A stretch of DNA of 64,000 nt, from contig LSSL01000653.1 in assembly GCA_001953115.1 (NCBI GenBank), forward strand, positions 17,933 to 81,932, written 5' to 3'. Shown in pieces: positions 10,236 to 22,500 of this stretch. The translations under genes were made by a program, and so were the position numbers. The notes beneath the pieces were generated by a model, which was not told where the DNA came from, searched no databases, and saw only the letters and a list, made by a program, of their open reading frames with translations. How positions within the stretch are numbered: the stretch's first letter is position 1; every line of letters begins with the position of its first letter. This DNA is from Smittium mucronatum (Eukaryota > Kickxellomycota > Harpellomycetes > Harpellales > Legeriomycetaceae).

Positions 10236-13200
10236 TTATCTTTATTCAACCTCCAAACTTATTGAACTTAATTTCATTCTATTTTCAATTTTTTAATCGA
10301 TATTTATAAACAATACTGCGTTAAATTTTTGAGTATATACTATTTATCTTTTCTACAAGCAAAAAAAAGGGTTTCAACTAGAAATAAACGAAAAAATTAA
10401 ATTAATAAGCCTTTTACTCATAATTATTTGCAAGTATTTAAATCTGTTAAATTTTCGATATTATATCAATAAATCACTGAAATTGTTCAAATAAAATGTC
10501 AAATTTTTAAATGTGAATCTAGTTAACATAAAATTTGGGAATAAATTGGTAATAAATAAAATACCAGTGATAAATTTTTTAATAAAAAAAACTAATCGAA
10601 CATAAATGATTTTTGAAATTTTATATGAATAAGCAAAATTTTAATAAATATTACTGGATAAAAAATAGTTTTTTATGAAATTACCCAGTTTTATATGGAA
10701 ATTCTAATTTTTGCATATCACTGCTTAATTTTTTGCACATATATTTTTAAACTTATTGAGGTGAAAAAAGATCTCTTAAGGTAGAAATGATTTTTTTATG
10801 TAAATTTCTATGCGCCTATTTCATAAACTGTATGAAAATCTATTTGAGAATTTTTTTTCTTTAAACTTGTTTTCCAAAATACTTTTTTTTTTTTTCAAAT
10901 CCACCTCTAAAAATATAGGAAAATATATCATGAGAAGATTCATTGTTTAAAAATAGTCAAAATATCTTACAATTGTTTTTTAAATAAAAATCATAAATAA
11001 GGTCAAGAACCTACACTATATTTAACAGAAAATTTGATATTAAAACTAAATTCATATATTTGATTTGCAATCTAAAAGAAAAATTTATTTTAGCCTTTAT
11101 TATATTTGTATACACGAATAAATGTGGGGGCTTAAAGAAATTCATTTTATCAATTTAAAAATAAATTTTAATGGAGGCTTAAATTATGAATTTTTCTTAA
11201 AGTTAAATGAAAAATTTATTTTTTGATAAAAAAATGCACTTTATAAATTACTACTAAAATTTGTAGGATGAAATTAATTTACTTTTCAGATAAAAAAACA
11301 TTTGAAATTGAGATAAAAAATCCGATATAAACCTAATATTCAAAAATTGGAAGAACTAACTTTATAATTAATTTAAATTGATCATAAAAAAACTTTTGTA
11401 ATTTTTTTTTCAATATTAGATTATAAATTTTATATCAGCGGATAAATAATATGAGAAAAGTAAAAAATATTTCTTCATATATTAACTAGTATTTTATGGG
11501 TAGCTAAGCTTGATATCTATATTAATTATAATAAACTTAAACATTAGTCTTTACAAAAAGTGTTTTCTGTAAAGAATATTCTCAAAATTTGATTTTTTTA
11601 CAAAGTAAAATGGGTCTAAAAAATTATGATATGGGGGAGGGGGTAAGTTTTCCCTAAATATAGATAAGATAACTGGGAAAATATAAATTTAAAATCTTAA
11701 TAATTGAGCCACGAAAATATTAATTCAATTTATTTATGATTTTTAATATATTTTTTTATCTTTATGAATTATAAATTTAAAATTTTTAGAAGCATTCTTT
11801 TTTGATGATTTCAAATTAAATTTCGTAAAAATAATTAATATTTCATTATTTTAAATATATAATTTTCAAATAACATGAATAACGTGGACTGATTTAAAAA
11901 AACTAAATTAATTGGGAATTAAAATATTTAAAAATATTTTTAAATATAAAAAATTCTCCATTACCAATTAAAAAGAATAGGTATGGATCTTTTTTAAAAA
12001 TATTTTTATAAATAAAAATATTTACTAAATCTCAATAAAAAAATATAGAAATTCATATAAAAAATAAATTATTTTAATTTATTAATACAAGACCGAAAAA
12101 AATTGCTTTTTATATGGATTTTTACTTAAATTCAATCCAATATTTAAAATATTTGGGTTAATATGAGACTCATCTGCCTAAGTTTAACATTTGAGTCTCG
12201 CAAACACAAGCCATATATATCTTTTAGCCCGATTTATTATAAATTTTTATATGAAGATTTATTTTTTATCAGAAATAATGTAATTGAATCATTTATGAAA
12301 TTATAAAGATGTTCTATTTTTTCTTCTATGGATAAAATTCATTCTTATGCAACTTATTTCTTACATAATTTCATGTTAGATAAATTTGGTTAGTATTTTA
12401 ATATAAATTATTTTATTTCCTTAACATTATTACTTCAATTACAGATACATAAAGAAATAAACCAAAAAAAAATTTTTTTTTGACCTTTAGAAATGTAAAA
12501 TTAATTATGCTTATCAATAATAATTACTAAAAATGGAATTATCTTTGATTTTTAATTTTAATTTTTTTCTTTAAAAATACAATATCTGAATTATTTTCTA
12601 TAAAACCACAATTTACTACGTAACGGGCTAATATACTATGCTTTAAGAGAAATAGCTGTTATTTGAAATAATCTATGTGCTTTTATAAGTTATATTCCAA
12701 ATTAATCTGCATGATATATCATTAAAAATATAATGATGAATTTATTAATTAAACAATTTAAAAAAGTGACTAAAGATGATTAAATATAATTCATTTTAAT
12801 CACAATGAATAAGAAATAATGGTGAATGAGTTTTATTTATGATCCAAAAAAAGTTTTTTTTTTACATTATTATAAAGAAATAAAATATGCTGTAAAAAGT
12901 TGAAAAAATGTCTTAAACATTAATTCATGGATATTTCTGAATTTTAAGTTATAGAATAAGTATTTGAAGATGAATCAATCACCAATAGTGAAATAATTTT
13001 CATTGAAAATTTTTCGACGGATAATAATGAGTCTTTAAGCCAATATGAAACACCTATATAGAGTCAATTTGTAGATAGATTATTTAATTGAAATGTTTTT
13101 GTCTTTAAAAAATTGGTCTATACCCGATATGTTCTGATAACTAGAAATAAATTTTTACTATTGAGTTATTATTCTGATATTTTAATTTATAAAAAGAAAT

Positions 13201-14830
13201 AAGGTAATAACATATATATGTGGAAGTTTTTACCTTTCAACTGGCCCATTTTTCCTTAAATCTTTCGGCTCAGTAGAATTTACTAGTGATGACAGTGTGA
13301 GTGAGCTCGTTTACTTTGGAAGATATCCTTGTTCTTTTTTTATATAATAATAGGTTCAAATAAATTTTACTTTATTCTTTCTTTATTTTTTTTTTGTCTA
13401 TTTGTCTATTTGTCTATTATTTTATTATTTTATTATTTTATTATTTTATATATTATATTCCATTTGAAAGAAAGTTTGAAAAATATGATTATTAATAGTA
13501 ATAGTTACTAATATGTTAAAATTTTAATTTTGAGGCTGTATAAATTCAAATTTAGCAAATAATGGCACTATTATAATACTGTGATAGAATATTTTTTTTG
13601 ATTTAGTAAGGTCTTATTTAGATTAATTTGTCGATTCTTAAAATAAAAATAATAATCAAATTTCCCCGGTGATATTTTCTACTTTCTGTGACGAACACAG
13701 TCTTTTATACTCTTTTTATGGTTTTTCTCGTTTAATAACACTTTTTTGATTAATATTATTTTCCTTTCTCTTTATAAATTCTTTTTTCATTCGAATATCT
13801 TTTTTTTCATTGCTATCAGCGATTTTTTTATTGAAATTTATCTTTTATATATATATTTGTATTTTTTGTCAATCATACCGTTTTTGAAGATATTTTGATA
13901 AAATTGTCGTCTATTTGATACCATCATTTCTTTACAAAAAGAATATATTTTGAATGATTAATTTTCTATTTATTATCTTTAATACATTATTAGCTAAAAT
14001 AAATAAATAAGATATGACTCAATATATCATCTATTCAAATACTTTTCCCAGATTTTTATATCTGGAAATTTTTCAACGAAATTGCAACACTAAATCATAA
14101 TAAATAATAAGAAGAGAACTATTTAAATTTACTAGAAAAAACCAACGATGCATTTATTTTCAGAAAAAAAAAGTGTTAGAAGTGTAGCATCTCCATTAGA
14201 TGTAGAAATGGGTGGTTTTTTTTAATCTACTAAAATAAGTTCAGTTCATTTAATTTAAAATTTGATTTTTTTTTTCAATATTAATATCACAATAAAAATA
14301 GTAAAATATTAATGATTTATCGTAAAAAAATCATTAAAGATAATTTTTAGCGCAAAAAATAATAATTTTAATACAGAAAATTCATCTTTATTTTTTTTCT
14401 GATTCAATTTAAAATTTCTCATTATTTTTTTGATTTTTTTCATCCCAAGATAATTATAATTTTTCATCACTATATTGGATTCAAATTTTATTTTTAATTG
14501 ATTTATATTTGGAATTTATCAAATAAGAAGCAAAATGTTTACTAGAATAATTAAAATTCCGATAAAGTCGCTAAATTATGTTTTATTATTTTCTAGGAGT
14601 TTGCATTATACTAAATTAAAAAAATGGTGTTCACATAAATTAAATCTTTCAAATTACATATATAAAATTTATTAGCTTTAGAATTTTTATAGTCAAGTTT
14701 TGAAAAAAATTTCTATATGAAAGATACCTCCCTCATGTACTGAAATACCTCTATATTAACAAAAATAAAAAAATAAATCCTCAATATTAGTAATTTTATT
14801 TATATTTTAGCTTTAATATCGGTATAATAT
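10236..14830. other. AT-rich desert with simple repeats
   Basis: No gene was identified. The stretch holds an inverted GAGACTCA/TGAGTCTC pair near 12164-12200, a G-rich patch GGGGGAGGGGG at about 11634-11644 and a tandem tract near 13397-13450 (TGTCTATT units followed by ATTTT units). A short plus-strand frame at about 13200-13350 is coding-like (STGPFFLKSFG) but is only about 50 codons long. Confidence 0.5.
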
Positions 14831-15076
14831 TAAAAAAAAGTCATTTTATTAATTTAAAAGCCCAATTAATCACTTAAAAGCCTCTTTAGTTAAATAAAAT
14901 TAGGTTAATGTAATTTGCCTGTAAATTAAAAGCAAGTTTTTTATGATAAACCAAGCTGTTTTTATCGACAGTTTTTTACGTTTTTTTATTTGATGTAATC
15001 AAAGAATTTTAATAATCAAACCAAGTATGGGATTTTTCAGTTTTTTTTGTATTCATATTAGTCAAATAAGAGTGAG
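14831..15076 (+). repeat. Left arm of foldback element 2
   Basis: Inverted partner of about 16598-16860; the boundary is accurate to perhaps 10 bases. Confidence 0.7.
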
Positions 15077-16597
15077 CGTTGAATATTTTTGAAATAATAA
15101 ATCATTTTTTCTGATCTAGTTTTGAATAAATTTCACTAAAGGGTATTTAGGAATCAAATAAATCCAAATCAGAATTAAATTATCAGTTATGAGATATTAA
15201 TCACATTTTTTTCAGATTTTAAGACAAAAGTTCTTATTCCTGTAAAAAATTCGACGTAGATGATCTTTTTTCAAATATATAGCATACTTAAGGGAACTTT
15301 TAAAACTTCATGAACAGTATTCTACTATCAAACTGTAAAATATGAATGTTCAAACTTTACTTGCCATCGCTAAATATATATATATAAATTTAATATCCTA
15401 AATAGTCATAATAAATGTAAAAACGCAGTATTTATGATTTGCATTGATTAATTTTGTGTCTTATATTGAAAGAAATTTAATAGCGAAGATATAATTACTA
15501 TTATTTTAAAATTTAATTTTTATTTACCAAGCTACTTTTTTCTTTTAAAAAAGCCCTTAGCTCCCTTTAGGTGCAAATGATAGCCTTTTTAGTTTTTATA
15601 TTTAACAATAGACACGGTTTATTTTAATTGATTTAAAATTAAATTAAATTCTAAAAATCAACTATGGAACTTGTCTTAGGTTAACAAATCATTTAAAAAA
15701 CATTGGGATAGTATGGAATAAAAAAAGCTTAAAATTAATATACTATGGAAGTGGTATTTTTTTTAAAATCCCAATAGTGAGGTGCTAAATTTGTTTTAAG
15801 CCTAAATTTTCAAATATAATAAATTTTAAAAAATATAATGTTTAATAAATTTTAGATTTTAATTTTAGCTTGTTTTCAGTATAAATTTCCAAACTCTGCA
15901 ACATTGTAATGATTAATTTATATTTTTTTATCTGCCTTTAACTTCTTTAATTAACCACTAAACTTATAAGCAAGTCCAATTATTTTTCCTGTTATTTTTT
16001 ATCCTTTATCACTAAAATTATATTTCCTCTGATTCTAATAAATATTTATTACATAGATCCTCAATAGCGAAAATCAATTTTAGAAAAATTATTTCCATAA
16101 TATGATAAAAAAAATATTACACTAAACTCGTAAAATATTTCATGTTAGCATACCAAAATATATGTTATAAAATCTTCTATTAAGAGAAAACTTCTTATAA
16201 TCTAAATAAAAATATTAATTATTATATTCCTAATATTGAAATAAATAACTTTTAGAATAAAAAAAATAATTTTTTTTTAATAATTCTTAAAAAAAGTTAC
16301 AATATATTAAAACTTTGAAAGAATAAAATTTAAATTAAACTGATTCTAATAGGAAATACAAGTTAAAGACTTGAAAGCTTATTTTAACCCCTAAAAAATT
16401 CGTATTTATAAAAAAACCAGTTTTATTTATGCAAGGATTATTTTTCACTTTATAATTTAGAACTTATTTATTTTTGAGATATCAATCTTATATATTCAAA
16501 TGACTTGTATCTATTATTACATCCTGTTAAAATATAGAAATTAGCCCAACTGTTTTTTTGAAGCCTATTAAAATTTATACTTCCACTATATGTAAAA

Positions 16598-16860
16598 CTC
16601 ACTCTTATTTGGGTAATACAAACACAAAATAAACTACCAAACACCAGATATGGTTTGATCATAAAAATTCGTTGATTACGCCCAATAAAAAAATTTAAAA
16701 AAAATCGATAAAAATATCTCGGGTTATCATAAAAACAGCTTGTAATTTACAAGTAAATTACAATAGCCGGCTTTTATTGATTTAAACTGGATTTTAAGTG
16801 ATCAATTGGATTTTTAAGTGATTAATTGAACTTTTAATTAGTAAAATAGCTTTTATTTAA
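16598..16860 (-). repeat. Right arm of foldback element 2
   Basis: Inverted partner of about 14831-15076, with small insertions and deletions between the two arms. Confidence 0.7.
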
Positions 16861-18822
16861 TAGACAACCCTTTAATATATCAGTATAGGTGCAAAAAATT
16901 GTTGTGATTTTTTTTGTAAAAATATCGATAAATTATTTTTATGTAACCTCTTTTTTTAAAAAAAAAGATCAGATGTGATTTTGGTAAAAGGAATTTCTGT
17001 ATATTTCTATGAATAAATTGTTTTTAAATCGCAATTTTGAAATCCATAAAGATTATCTATTCGTTTAATCTAAAAAACATATCTTTTTATTTTCAACTCT
17101 CAAAAATTTAATCAAATCCGAACTATAAAGTTAATTCAATATAGTAATTAATAATTTTTAATATAACATTGAATTATTTTATTAATATTAGAAAAAAAAT
17201 TAAAATATTTATCTAATAAATTTTTGATACTGTACCTCCATCATCAAATATTTATATTGGAATTAAAATAAAAAATATGTTTGTAAATTTGGAGACTGGA
17301 TTTTCAAGTAAAAGGGAATTTAATTTATTGGTTAAATAAAATAATAATAATCTATACGCTAAAATAGAAATTTATAAAATATTATAAGAAAATAATCGTA
17401 ATTGGTAACTTTTGATTTATTAATTTTATTTTGGGGAAAAAAAACTAATGATTTGAGCTAATAAAAGGAATAGTTTCGATATTTAATATCAATTTTTCTT
17501 TTAGATTTACAATAATTACCTGGGTATATTAGTATTTTATGATATGGAAAAATTTTAAAGCTAAATTTTACTAATTTAATCTATAAAAATAAGTCATAAC
17601 CATTATTTCGAGTAAATTTTATCATTTTTTCCAAAAATTCTAAAATTTTAAGATTATAAATTGTGAGAATTAATAAAGTTCTTAATTATGGTATATATAG
17701 ATAAATTTGTTTATTTGTGATTATATTTAATCGTAAATTACTGGAAAATATATTTAATTAATAAAAATTAAACTTTTGGAATTTGATGCTTTATTATATC
17801 CCACTTCAGCAAAATTATACACATAATTTTTAAATAAAGCAGTTTTAATGTTCATATTTTTTATTAATACATCAAATAGTCATTTTAAGTTTTTTTTCAA
17901 GTTAATAAAATTTCAGAAAATAAATAAACTGACTATAAAATAAAAATATTCTCGGATAAAAAGTTACATTATTTTTTATGAATTTTTTTTATTTTCCAAA
18001 ATATGAAAAAAAAAATTATTGTTTATAAAAATCAGTTCAAAGTGTCTATATAGAATTCAGAAAAAAATTTCTGTATTTTTCTCAATTTTTTTCAATTTTT
18101 GATAAGCTAAGCTTTACGTATAAAAAACTGCGTTATTTGTCATTTATGTTCTTTACATTGATACTATTAATAAATTCAAAAATTAATTAATAAGATCAAT
18201 TTTTTGGAGTTATTTATTTATCCTTTTGCTTAAAAAAACAATAGTTAGTTTTCAAGAGAAAATTTATCTTGAAATTGTATTAATCAATAACAGAGATATT
18301 TCAGATTATTTCCTTCCATTAATAAAAAAATCGTTATTTTTAATATAAAAACTATTTAAAGAATTAGAAAAACTAATAAAAATAATTTCTAGAATTTTTT
18401 TAATTGCATTATATTAATACATTAAAAATAAAATTGCGTTAACTATTGTAAATAATAAAAGAAATTTTTATTCTAAACCATTTCAATGATATTAAAAAAA
18501 AAAATTGTTATTTTTTTCAATTTTTTTATTATTCCATTTCAAAAAAATGAAGTAAACCATTTAAATTTTATGTTTAAATACAACTATTTTACCGTTAATT
18601 TATTTCTAACAGAAAAAACAGCGATTGAAGTCGGCAAATATAGAGATCCAATATTAAAAGTGCATATATTTTAGGTAAAATTTAAGTGTGACAAGATTAT
18701 TTTTTATGTATATTAATGGAGCTTTAAAAAGCTTAAATTTATCGAAATATACTGATAATTTTTAAAAATATTTTCATATCAACTATTTGGATAAAGAACT
18801 AAGAATATTTAATTTCGATTAT
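16861..18822. other. AT-rich desert, no gene seen
   Basis: Only short chance frames occur here. Nothing resembling an exon, RNA gene or structured repeat was noticed. Confidence 0.5.
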
Positions 18823-18831
18823 TATTTATAA

Positions 18832-18988
18832 GGTTAAAGGGTCAAAAACGGTCAATTTGAATCAAAATCGATCAATTTTACTCAAAACCTGTCAATTTAG
18901 GCAAAAAAAAATCAAATTGATTCTAAACGTATCAATTTAGGCGCAATAAAATCAAATAGAGTTTTTTATTAATTAATACCTGTCAATT
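18832..18988 (+). repeat. Left TIR with internal GTCAATTT sub-repeats
   Basis: GGTCAATTTG, GATCAATTTT, TGTCAATTTA, TATCAATTTA and TGTCAATTTC occur at roughly 18857, 18878, 18899, 18929 and 18981. The spacing is about 20 to 50 bases. Confidence 0.75.
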
Positions 18989-19079
18989 TCGAAAAATAAA
19001 ATCCATGCTATTTTTTTTTGAATTTCACACAAAAACATCCTAGAATATACTTTTTATAATTTAAAAACTATTTATCCCT

Positions 19080-19307
19080 ATGAAAATAGATCAAAAATTG
19101 GATGTCGATTTTTGGGACATGGGTTTTGAAAGTGTTAAAAGATTTAAAAATCATTATTTATCTTACTTTTTAGCTAATGGAAATAAAAAAACCATGAAAT
19201 TGGAAGAATTATTCCATTCATTGTCAATGTATTTTGATTTCAAAATAAAACTCTTGTTATTAGAAATTAGGGTCAAAAATATTGTAGAGAAGAAAAATAC
19301 ATGTTGA
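19080..19307 (+). CDS. Small ORF inside the TIR element, unknown
   Basis: An ATG-initiated frame of 75 codons occupies most of the interior between the two TIRs. The predicted protein is mixed and plausibly folded (DVDFWDMGFESVKRFKNHYL, then a Leu/Lys-rich half) and ends in KKNTC. I recognise no domain. It is far too short for a transposase. It may be captured host sequence, a relic of an element protein or a chance frame. No splice sites or upstream promoter are evident. Confidence 0.25.
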   Translation: MKIDQKLDVDFWDMGFESVKRFKNHYLSYFLANGNKKTMKLEELFHSLSMYFDFKIKLLLLEIRVKNIVEKKNTC

Positions 19308-19375
19308 ATTTTCCTTATTACAAAGCACAAAATTATTTTATCTTATTTAGGACGGCTAAATAAGCATTGGGTTAT

Positions 19376-19528
19376 TTGACAGGTTTTAAGTATTGAATAT
19401 CACAACACGATATTATTATGCCTAAATAGATTCGCTTAGAATCATTTGATTTTTTTTGCTTAAGTTGACAGGTTTTGAGTAAAATTGACAGCTTATGATC
19501 CAAATTGACCGTTTTTTATCAGCTACGC
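19376..19528 (-). repeat. Right TIR with internal GTCAATTT sub-repeats
   Basis: This arm carries the reverse-complement forms (TTGACAGGTTTT, AAATTGACAG, AAATTGACCG) and mirrors the left arm. Confidence 0.75.
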
Positions 19529-19537
19529 TATTTATAA

Positions 19538-22500
19538 CTTATATTAATTATGCTATATAATGTATATGGAAGAAAAAAATTCGTAGGATTATTTGGGGTT
19601 ATAAATTCAATTAAATAAAAAGTGTTGAAAATTATATATATATATATATTTTTTAGTGGGCATGGTTTTTGGTAATTTAATAAAAAATTTCTTTAAATTA
19701 CATAAATTTTAACGCATTGATATTAAAAAATTAGAAATATAGATAACATATATTTAAAAATCTCCACCCAGAAATTAATCTTGAATTTAAGTTAAATCAT
19801 TAAAATATATTAAAATTTTTAATTAATATTAAATTTCTTGATTAAATTTCTTGATTCAATAGAAAGATCTACATTAAAAAAAAAACTGGTTTCATTTTTG
19901 AAAAATTTTATTACTAAAATATAAAAAAATTATTACAAAAAAATTATATATTTTTAGAGTCGAAGAAATTTCTGATTGCAAATATATTCCTTAAAATTCA
20001 TAAAAAAAATAGGAATTTTTAAAAAAAGTTTAGCCACTATGTTTAGTTTATTACAAGTTTTATTCTACCATTTAAAGTAAAATTCAAATACTATCAACAA
20101 AATTACATCTAATTTGTAAAAATAAACCATTTTATATCCCCAAAGACCTTTTTTAAAAATATTAAATATTTGCTAAAAATAATCGAAATAATTTTGTAAT
20201 TTTCGGTTAGTCATAAAAATACTCGTTAAAAAATTTAGGAGATTTAAAATGAGTTTTAATTAATAATTTTTTTTTCTGTGAATTCAACATAATTTTTTTA
20301 TCATCAAGACAAAGATCATATTTACATAGTGAATTTAAAATATGAAAAATTTGTGAAATATTTTATCCAAAATGAAGAATAAAAAAATCTGTTGGATGAT
20401 TTAATTTATGCTATACTAAGCTCATTGGAATCTTTTTTTTGAAATCTCTCCAAAATATGTTTTTTTAAGAATTTTTTTTGAAGAAAATTGAAGATATGTG
20501 AAATTCGAAATTATTTTAGTATATTTTTACATAATTATCATTTTATTAATGAATGATATATTCACATAGCCCTAATTAATTCACTGAAAACTAAATTTAA
20601 CTCTTCTTTCCCTGAAACTTAAATTTTTTTGATTCAAGTTTTATATAAATTAGTTCCAAACCTAAATTTGGTGCATTTAATTTCAATAAAATGTATTAAA
20701 AAGATCAATTTTTCATTTTTAAAGTTTAGCTTTTTAATTTTAGAAAATATAATTCTGTATTCACATTAATTAATTAATTTGTATCCATATATTATCAAAT
20801 ATTCTTTAAAAGATTATTAAAATTATAAAAAGATGTGAAAAATAGGAATAAATTTCAAATATATAAAAATATTTTAGAATTCCCCATATTCAGATCACTG
20901 TTCAGTAAATAAAATTATGAATTAATTTTTCGTATAAAATATTAGAAAATTTATTTTTATTTGAATAATCAAATTAAAATGATTAAAATTTAATAAATTT
21001 AGGAATTTAAATTTTTATCACTAGTTATAAAAAGCTTTCACATCACAAAACTTGTAAAAATTGAATATTTGTCTATTTTTCAAAAAATCAAGTTAAAATT
21101 TACTATAAAATGTTTGAATATATATTAGTTATCGAAAATCGCAATTATTTTACTCCTTAATTCTTTAAAATACACAATTTCGTTTAGAAAATATATTAAA
21201 AAAAATAAATCTATACCATTAATTTACTATTTTTTATCCACATTTATATTTTTATTAGAATACCATTATTTATCAAAACGCTGAAGATTTCCTAAAATTG
21301 AATATTATAGTTCTAAAATTCGTTATATTTATGAATATAAAAATACTTATATATATAATAACGTGATAAGATGCAGTATTTTATTTATAAAGTCATTAAA
21401 CATGTAATTAATTCAAAAAAATTTAATAAATATTGATTTTTTTATTAATTTTTGATCAAAAAAAACATAAAATAACCCCCAAAACAGTTGCTTGAATAAT
21501 GTAATTTTTTAATTCAATATGTATAAAAATAAATTAATAAGCCAAAATTGTATTTTTCTAATTATTCTAAAACTTAAGATACTGATACAGCTGCTAATGA
21601 GTAAAATATGAGAATTTCTGATAAATAAAATTATAATATTAATATACGGATATATTTGCTTTATTTTTTAAATAATTTTCTTGATGTGTTAAATACGCTC
21701 TTTTAGTTTCTAATCTCATTGCCCGCTACAAGACATTTTTTTTTTCCAAAATTACATTTTATTTATCATAACACTATAATCAAAATTTATTTTATTAAAA
21801 AATATTTTTAAGGTGTAAAAAAATATAGATTAGTTATTTTCATATAAATTATTCCTCTGAAAGTAGGATTTCTTGAGATAATTATTTTTAGATGATTAAA
21901 CCTAAAATTGCCCATATAATTTATTTTTTTTTATGATGGAAATTATCGATGAATTATTTAATTTATCATTTAAATATAAAAATTCCATATATTAGTATAC
22001 AAATCATTTTTTTGTTAAAAAAATCACATTTCGCTTATGTTATACAACACATTTTTTGATATTTGAACCCTAAATTGGCTATTTTTTTATTTCTTTTTTG
22101 ATAAACGAAAATTTAATTCATTCTTTTTATTTATTCATAACACATCTTAATATTTAAAAAAATCTAATTGAATCTGAATCAGAGGGAAAAAATTTAATAG
22201 ACTACAAAAATCCTATAATTTCATGATCTTTTTTCAGAGCTTTAAATATCAAAAAAATAGTGATTCTCTATTTAAATTACTAATTACCACAACAAAATCT
22301 GATTAAAAATAATTTGAAAAACCATTTTTAAGGATAAAATGATAAATTATATAAACTTTGTAAGCTTAAAGATCTGGCCATTTTAATTATAATAGAAAAA
22401 AAAATTATTAAATTTTTTAGAGAGGATGTAAGTTTTAAAATGTCTTAATATTTTGAGTTAAAATGTATGTATGCGTATAAATTTGAATTTTGTTCTTTTC

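Larger units (their letters stand above)
14831..16860. mobile_element. Element with about 250-bp terminal inverted repeats
   Basis: The left arm (about 14831-15076) matches the reverse complement of about 16598-16860. Clear shared blocks are ATTAATCACTTAAAA near the ends, AAGCTGTTTTTAT, GTAATCAA-GAATTTT, ATCAAACCA and CAAATAAGAGTGAG at the inner ends. Identity is lower than in the 8.5-kb element (estimated 75-80 %), so it is probably older. The interior of about 1.5 kb shows no clear transposase. A 64-codon minus frame at 16468-16662 straddles the right arm and is probably not a gene. End points are approximate and no target duplication could be fixed. Confidence 0.7.
18823..19537. mobile_element. 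MITE-like TIR element flanked by a 9-bp target duplication
   Basis: The left arm (18832-18988) and right arm (19376-19528) are inverted copies sharing AACGGTCAATTTG, CAATTTTACTCAAAACCTGT and AAAAAAATCAAA blocks. Immediately outside both arms is the same 9-mer TATTTATAA (18823-18831 and 19529-19537). A 9-bp duplication with long TIRs is typical of Mutator-like (MULE) elements. Within the arms the motif (C/A)TGTCAATTT recurs several times, so the TIRs have an internal sub-repeat structure. The element body is 697 bp. The class assignment is inference from TIR and duplication size, and an AT-only 9-mer could match by chance. Confidence 0.75.

Noticed and set aside
12164..12200. GAGACTCA/TGAGTCTC inverted pair as a functional RNA
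   Set aside because: Only an 8-bp stem with no further structure or conserved boxes; likely chance.
13329..13511. 60-codon plus-strand frame
   Set aside because: It translates the TGTCTATT and ATTTT microsatellite into Phe/Ile/Tyr/Leu; low-complexity chance ORF.
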